Origin: Corticicoccus populi
GTDB lineage: Bacteria; Bacillota; Bacilli; Staphylococcales; Salinicoccaceae
NCBI RefSeq assembly: GCF_042686195.1
Contig: NZ_JBHUOQ010000001.1
Coordinates: forward strand, 868,001-932,000
Direction of reading: 5' to 3'
DNA: 64,000 nucleotides
In this document: piece after piece, positions 61,236 to 64,000 of the stretch
How positions within the stretch are numbered: position 1 is the stretch's first letter
Layout of the letters: every line of letters begins with the position of its first letter
The notes under the pieces: model-generated
What the model was told of the DNA's origin: nothing
Seen by the model: the letters and a program-made list of their open reading frames with translations, nothing else
Databases searched by the model: none
Position numbers and translations under genes: made by a program

Positions 61236-61864
61236 TCCATCATCCTCCCGCTGTCTTTCGATTGAATCATAATAATCGGCTGATTTACAGAAACTTCTCC
61301 TTTTGAATCATCAAATTCATTACTGATCGTCAAAGTGGAACCGATATTAAGCAGCTGACTGCTCAAAGGATATTTCATTCCTTCCAAAGTCAGTTCAGTC
61401 CCTTCATACACCGGAATAAATGATACATACTTCATACCTGGATGTTTATATACGGTATGACGGCCCTCTGGAATGACTTCAACGATATTTGCCCCGTCAA
61501 TCAACCGGATATTCAAATGTTTTAATTCATCACGAACCAGCAGCTGGACATTCCCGAATAAATGATCAATACGTCCGCCCGTCGCACCATACACATCTAT
61601 TGATTGATAGCGTTTGTCCTTAATATCCAACAGTGCCAGTTCTAAATCTGTCTCATCTTTTTCAGGTTTCACGGGTGTGATTTCCAGTTTGGACTGAATA
61701 AAATCACGCTCTTCATCACTTACGGAATCAAAATCACCATAAGTCAGTACAGGATGTACGGACTGCTTTAAAAGCAGATAGACACCCCGGTCGACACCCG
61801 CCCAGTCTCCCCCGTCTGTTGGGAGCACTGTATTTGTTTCTCTAACCAACACATTTACATGCAT
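61232..61864 (-). CDS. thiN: Thiamine pyrophosphokinase
   Basis: A 210-residue enzyme that makes thiamine diphosphate from thiamine and ATP. Motifs TYGDFDSVS, KDETDLELAL and YGATGGRIDH are intact. AGAGGTTAG precedes the ATG at 61864. It follows rpe by three bases in the rsgA-rpe-thiN run. No TPP riboswitch is visible. Confidence 0.96.
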   Translation of the reverse strand: MHVNVLVRETNTVLPTDGGDWAGVDRGVYLLLKQSVHPVLTYGDFDSVSDEERDFIQSKLEITPVKPEKDETDLELALLDIKDKRYQSIDVYGATGGRIDHLFGNVQLLVRDELKHLNIRLIDGANIVEVIPEGRHTVYKHPGMKYVSFIPVYEGTELTLEGMKYPLSSQLLNIGSTLTISNEFDDSKGEVSVNQPIIMIQSKDSGRMME

Positions 61865-61867
61865 AAA

Positions 61868-62512
61868 CTAACCTCTCAATTTTGTGATTGTTCCTTTTTT
61901 ATCATCTGCTTTAAATAAATAAGACCCGCTGACCAATAGATTCGCACCTTCTGCAGTACAAAGAGCAGCAGTTTCATCATTGATGCCGCCGTCCACTTCA
62001 ATATCAAATGTATATCCTTTTGAATCTTTTAATGATTTTAAATCACTGATTTTATCCAGACATTCATTGATGAATCCTTGTCCGCCGAAACCTGGATTTA
62101 CTGTCATAATCAACACAAAATCGAGTGAAGACAGTAAATGTTTGACCTGCTCGACAGGAGTCTGGGGATTCAGGGCAATTCCTGCTTTCATCCCGTAACT
62201 TTGAATCAACTGAATAGTACGATGGGCATGTGCAGTGGCTTCGATATGAAACGATACCATCTCTACTCCCATTTTACTGAATGTTTCAATAAACTGATCA
62301 GGGTTGTATGTCATAAGATGAACATCAAGCGGAATCGTTGATGCCTGGCTGATTGCCTCTGTCACAGGTATGCCGTATGAGATATTCGGAACAAACTGTC
62401 CGTCCATAATATCTAAATGGAAAATATCCGCACCCGCTTCCTCCATTATCTTTATCTCTTCTCCAAGCTTTGAAAAATCACTTGCAAGTAGTGACGGGAG
62501 TACTTTATTCAT
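61868..62512 (-). CDS. rpe: Ribulose-phosphate 3-epimerase
   Basis: A 214-residue TIM-barrel enzyme of the pentose phosphate pathway. LPSLLASDFSKLGEE, the metal His and Asp in FHLDIMDGQFVPNIS, VHLM, NPGFGGQGF and VDGGIN are present. GAGGT precedes the ATG at 62512. It lies three bases after rsgA, the conserved order. Confidence 0.97.
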   Translation of the reverse strand: MNKVLPSLLASDFSKLGEEIKIMEEAGADIFHLDIMDGQFVPNISYGIPVTEAISQASTIPLDVHLMTYNPDQFIETFSKMGVEMVSFHIEATAHAHRTIQLIQSYGMKAGIALNPQTPVEQVKHLLSSLDFVLIMTVNPGFGGQGFINECLDKISDLKSLKDSKGYTFDIEVDGGINDETAALCTAEGANLLVSGSYLFKADDKKGTITKLRG

Positions 62513-62515
62513 AAA

Positions 62516-63382
62516 TTAATACCTCTCTTTTCGATTTTCAATTTCTTCATAAATCTGAACGTAGCTCTGATATCGTGTTTCAGACAGTGTTCCATCTTCA
62601 ACTGCTTTTTTGACACCGCATTTCGGTTCATTGATATGCAGACATTCCCTGAATTTACAGCCCGCAATATAATCATTAAAATCCCTGAAGCAGTACATTA
62701 GATTATATTTATCTATCATTTCAAAATCAATCGTACTGAAACCTGGAGTATCTGCAATATACCCGCCGCCGATTTCTATCAATTCCACATGACGGGTGGT
62801 ATGCTTCCCTCTGTTTAAGGCATTTGAAATCTTGTTTGTTATCAGTTCAGTCCCCGGTACGAGTGTATTAATCAATGTTGATTTACCGACACCGGACTGT
62901 CCTGCAAGTACACTCAGTTTATCTTTAAATATATGTTCTACAGCATCATTCACTTGGTCTTTTTCAGTAAAGAACACCTCATACATTCCACCGTAAACTT
63001 CTCTAATCCGGTCCTCTAAAGCTTTATCATCCGTAAGATCAATTTTGGTAACCACAATAACAGGCTCAATGTCATGTGCCTCTGCATAGGCAATAAACCG
63101 GTCCAGCAAATAAAAACTGAAGTCCGGAGACTTCATGCTCATGGTTAACAGTACCTGATCGATATTTGCGACCGGCGGTCTCACAAGAGAGTTATCACGG
63201 TCATCAATTGCTGTAATATAGCCTTGATCCTCATTCTCAATTTGAAATGTCACAATGTCTCCGACAAGTGGTGATTCCGCTGTTTTTCTAAATCTGCCTC
63301 TTGCACGTGTTTCATAAATTTCATTATCGTATTTCACATAATAAAAGCCGCTTAACGCCTTAATAATTATTCCTTTCGGCAT
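62516..63382 (-). CDS. rsgA: Ribosome small subunit-dependent GTPase RsgA
   Basis: A 288-residue circularly permuted GTPase for late 30S maturation. An N-terminal OB fold (about 1-70), TKIDL (G4), GQSGVGKSTLIN (G1), DTPGFS (G3) and a zinc site (C-x4-C-x-H-x5-C in CKFRECLHINEPKC) are visible. AGGGGTGGG precedes the ATG at 63382. In S. aureus the phosphatase/kinase pair prp-stk lies directly upstream; here a divergent rhodanese gene does. Confidence 0.97.
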   Translation of the reverse strand: MPKGIIIKALSGFYYVKYDNEIYETRARGRFRKTAESPLVGDIVTFQIENEDQGYITAIDDRDNSLVRPPVANIDQVLLTMSMKSPDFSFYLLDRFIAYAEAHDIEPVIVVTKIDLTDDKALEDRIREVYGGMYEVFFTEKDQVNDAVEHIFKDKLSVLAGQSGVGKSTLINTLVPGTELITNKISNALNRGKHTTRHVELIEIGGGYIADTPGFSTIDFEMIDKYNLMYCFRDFNDYIAGCKFRECLHINEPKCGVKKAVEDGTLSETRYQSYVQIYEEIENRKERY

Positions 63383-63471
63383 AACCCACCCCTGTTGTTT
63401 TCTTTCATTATAACAAGAAAGAAGTTGTGTTAAAATATAGTATAGAAAATATTAGATTGGAGTTTTTACAA

Positions 63472-63783
63472 ATGACAAAAGAAGTTCACATAAACGATAT
63501 TCAGCCTCTGTTGGGTGATGACAGCATATTAATTGATGTACGGGAAACTGATGAACTGCTTGAAACAGGCTTTGTTCCAGGTGCGGTCCATGTCCCGATG
63601 TCTACACTGACTGTTGAAGATAATGCACTCACCGATAATAAAGACAAAACAATCTATGTAATGTGCCGCAGCGGCAAACGCAGTCTTAATGTCCAGACCT
63701 TCCTGCTGGAACATGACTTTGATGCAGTCAATGTCGCCGGCGGCATTATTGAATATGAAGGCGATGTTAACCGCCTTCAATAG
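63472..63783 (+). CDS. Rhodanese-like domain protein
   Basis: A 103-residue single rhodanese domain with active C65 in VMCRSGKRS and the CH2A-like DVRE segment. Such small proteins pass persulfide sulfur; the exact partner is unknown. GGAG is nine bases from the ATG at 63472; a TTG-type longer start lacks this support. It is on the plus strand, divergent from rsgA, and converges with the OleT-like gene across a shared terminator. Confidence 0.92.
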   Translation: MTKEVHINDIQPLLGDDSILIDVRETDELLETGFVPGAVHVPMSTLTVEDNALTDNKDKTIYVMCRSGKRSLNVQTFLLEHDFDAVNVAGGIIEYEGDVNRLQ

Positions 63784-63804
63784 TAATATTTAATTAAGCA
63801 TTAT

Positions 63805-63828
63805 AAAACCCACCGGAAGGTGGGTTTT
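63805..63828. terminator. Bidirectional terminator between the rhodanese and P450 genes
   Basis: Ten-pair stem AAAACCCACC/GGTGGGTTTT around GGAA (63805-63814, 63819-63828). It serves the two converging genes. Confidence 0.88.
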
Positions 63829-63832
63829 ATAA

Positions 63833-64000
63833 TTATTTTCTATTTACTTTTTCACGAACATTCTCAATAATAAATCCGCTGTTAATGTAGCCCGGAATAC
63901 TGTTTAAATTAACAGTTAAATCCTGTTCAGGTACATCAAATGAGATACGTGAAGCGAAATATTTCATCGTTTCTTCCATGATGATGATTGTAATCCATTC
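63833..64000 (-). CDS. oleT: OleT-like cytochrome P450 fatty-acid decarboxylase (C-terminal end only)
   Basis: The last 55 codons of a gene that runs off the right edge. The reading begins EWITIIIMEETMKYF and includes DVPEQDL and LNSIPGY, then GFIIENVRE before the stop. From memory this matches nearly residue for residue the end of OleT (CYP152L1) of Jeotgalicoccus, a peroxide-driven P450 that decarboxylates fatty acids to terminal alkenes, and less closely the related beta-hydroxylase CypC/YbdT. The heme Cys lies just outside, so neither the heme site nor the residue that separates OleT from hydroxylases can be checked. The symbol is by resemblance only. Confidence 0.75.
   Translation of the reverse strand, partial: EWITIIIMEETMKYFASRISFDVPEQDLTVNLNSIPGYINSGFIIENVREKVNRK

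Noticed and set aside
61865..61867. TPP riboswitch before thiN
   Set aside because: thiN follows rpe by three bases and no THI element is visible.
1..64000. tRNA, rRNA, SRP RNA or CRISPR array
   Set aside because: I looked for cloverleaf-like and repeat-spacer patterns in the gaps and found none; almost all gaps are under 300 bases.

Overview
The window is a core-chromosome segment of a low-GC Gram-positive coccus of the Staphylococcaceae, most likely Jeotgalicoccus or a near relative. From rsgA/rpe/thiN/rpmB at the right to pnp/rnjB at the left, the gene order is, from memory, that of the Staphylococcus aureus chromosome, almost all on the minus strand. Several differences point away from Staphylococcus itself: dxr of the MEP isoprenoid pathway sits between cdsA and rseP, trmFO is missing between topA and xerC, and the right edge holds the last 55 codons of a P450 that closely resembles OleT (CYP152L1) of Jeotgalicoccus.

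Layout, reading the minus strand from right to left: a broken OleT-like P450 gene, a divergent rhodanese gene, rsgA-rpe-thiN-DUF554, rpmB (plus strand), an Asp23-family gene and fakA, serine dehydratase (sdaAB-sdaAA), recG with a translationally coupled sortase, and the fatty-acid/phospholipid cluster fapR-plsX-fabD-fabG-acpP. Next come rnc-smc-ftsY-ylxM-ffh, then rpsP-khpA. A 4.4-kb accessory block (PTS permease on the plus strand; RspA/ManD-like enolase-superfamily protein, GntR regulator and amino-acid racemase on the minus strand) then splits what is usually one rpsP-khpA-rimM-trmD-rplS run. After it come rimM-trmD, rplS, a small plus-strand membrane protein with two L7/L12-like repeats, rbgA-rnhB, sucCD, dprA, topA, xerC-hslVU-codY, rpsB, tsf, pyrH-frr, uppS-cdsA-dxr-rseP-proS-polC, rimP-nusA-rnpM-ylxQ-infB-rbfA, truB-ribF, rpsO, pnp, an unrecognised 85-residue gene and rnjB.

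The genes are mostly translation, RNA turnover, protein secretion, chromosome maintenance and envelope-lipid functions. Promoters of the type -35/N17/-10 and intrinsic terminators can be read at most transcription-unit borders. In two places (rpsP, truB) the -35 element of the downstream promoter lies inside the hairpin of the upstream terminator. Cis-acting sites include a FapR operator, a three-stem rpsB leader, a probable attenuator ahead of rimP-nusA, a perfect 18-bp palindrome over the sucCD -35, and a perfect 23-bp palindrome upstream of the L7/L12-like gene.

No rRNA, tRNA, CRISPR array, transposase, integrase or phage gene was found. All coordinates, motifs and structures were read by eye; no database search or folding program was run. 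Family and synteny statements rest on general knowledge.
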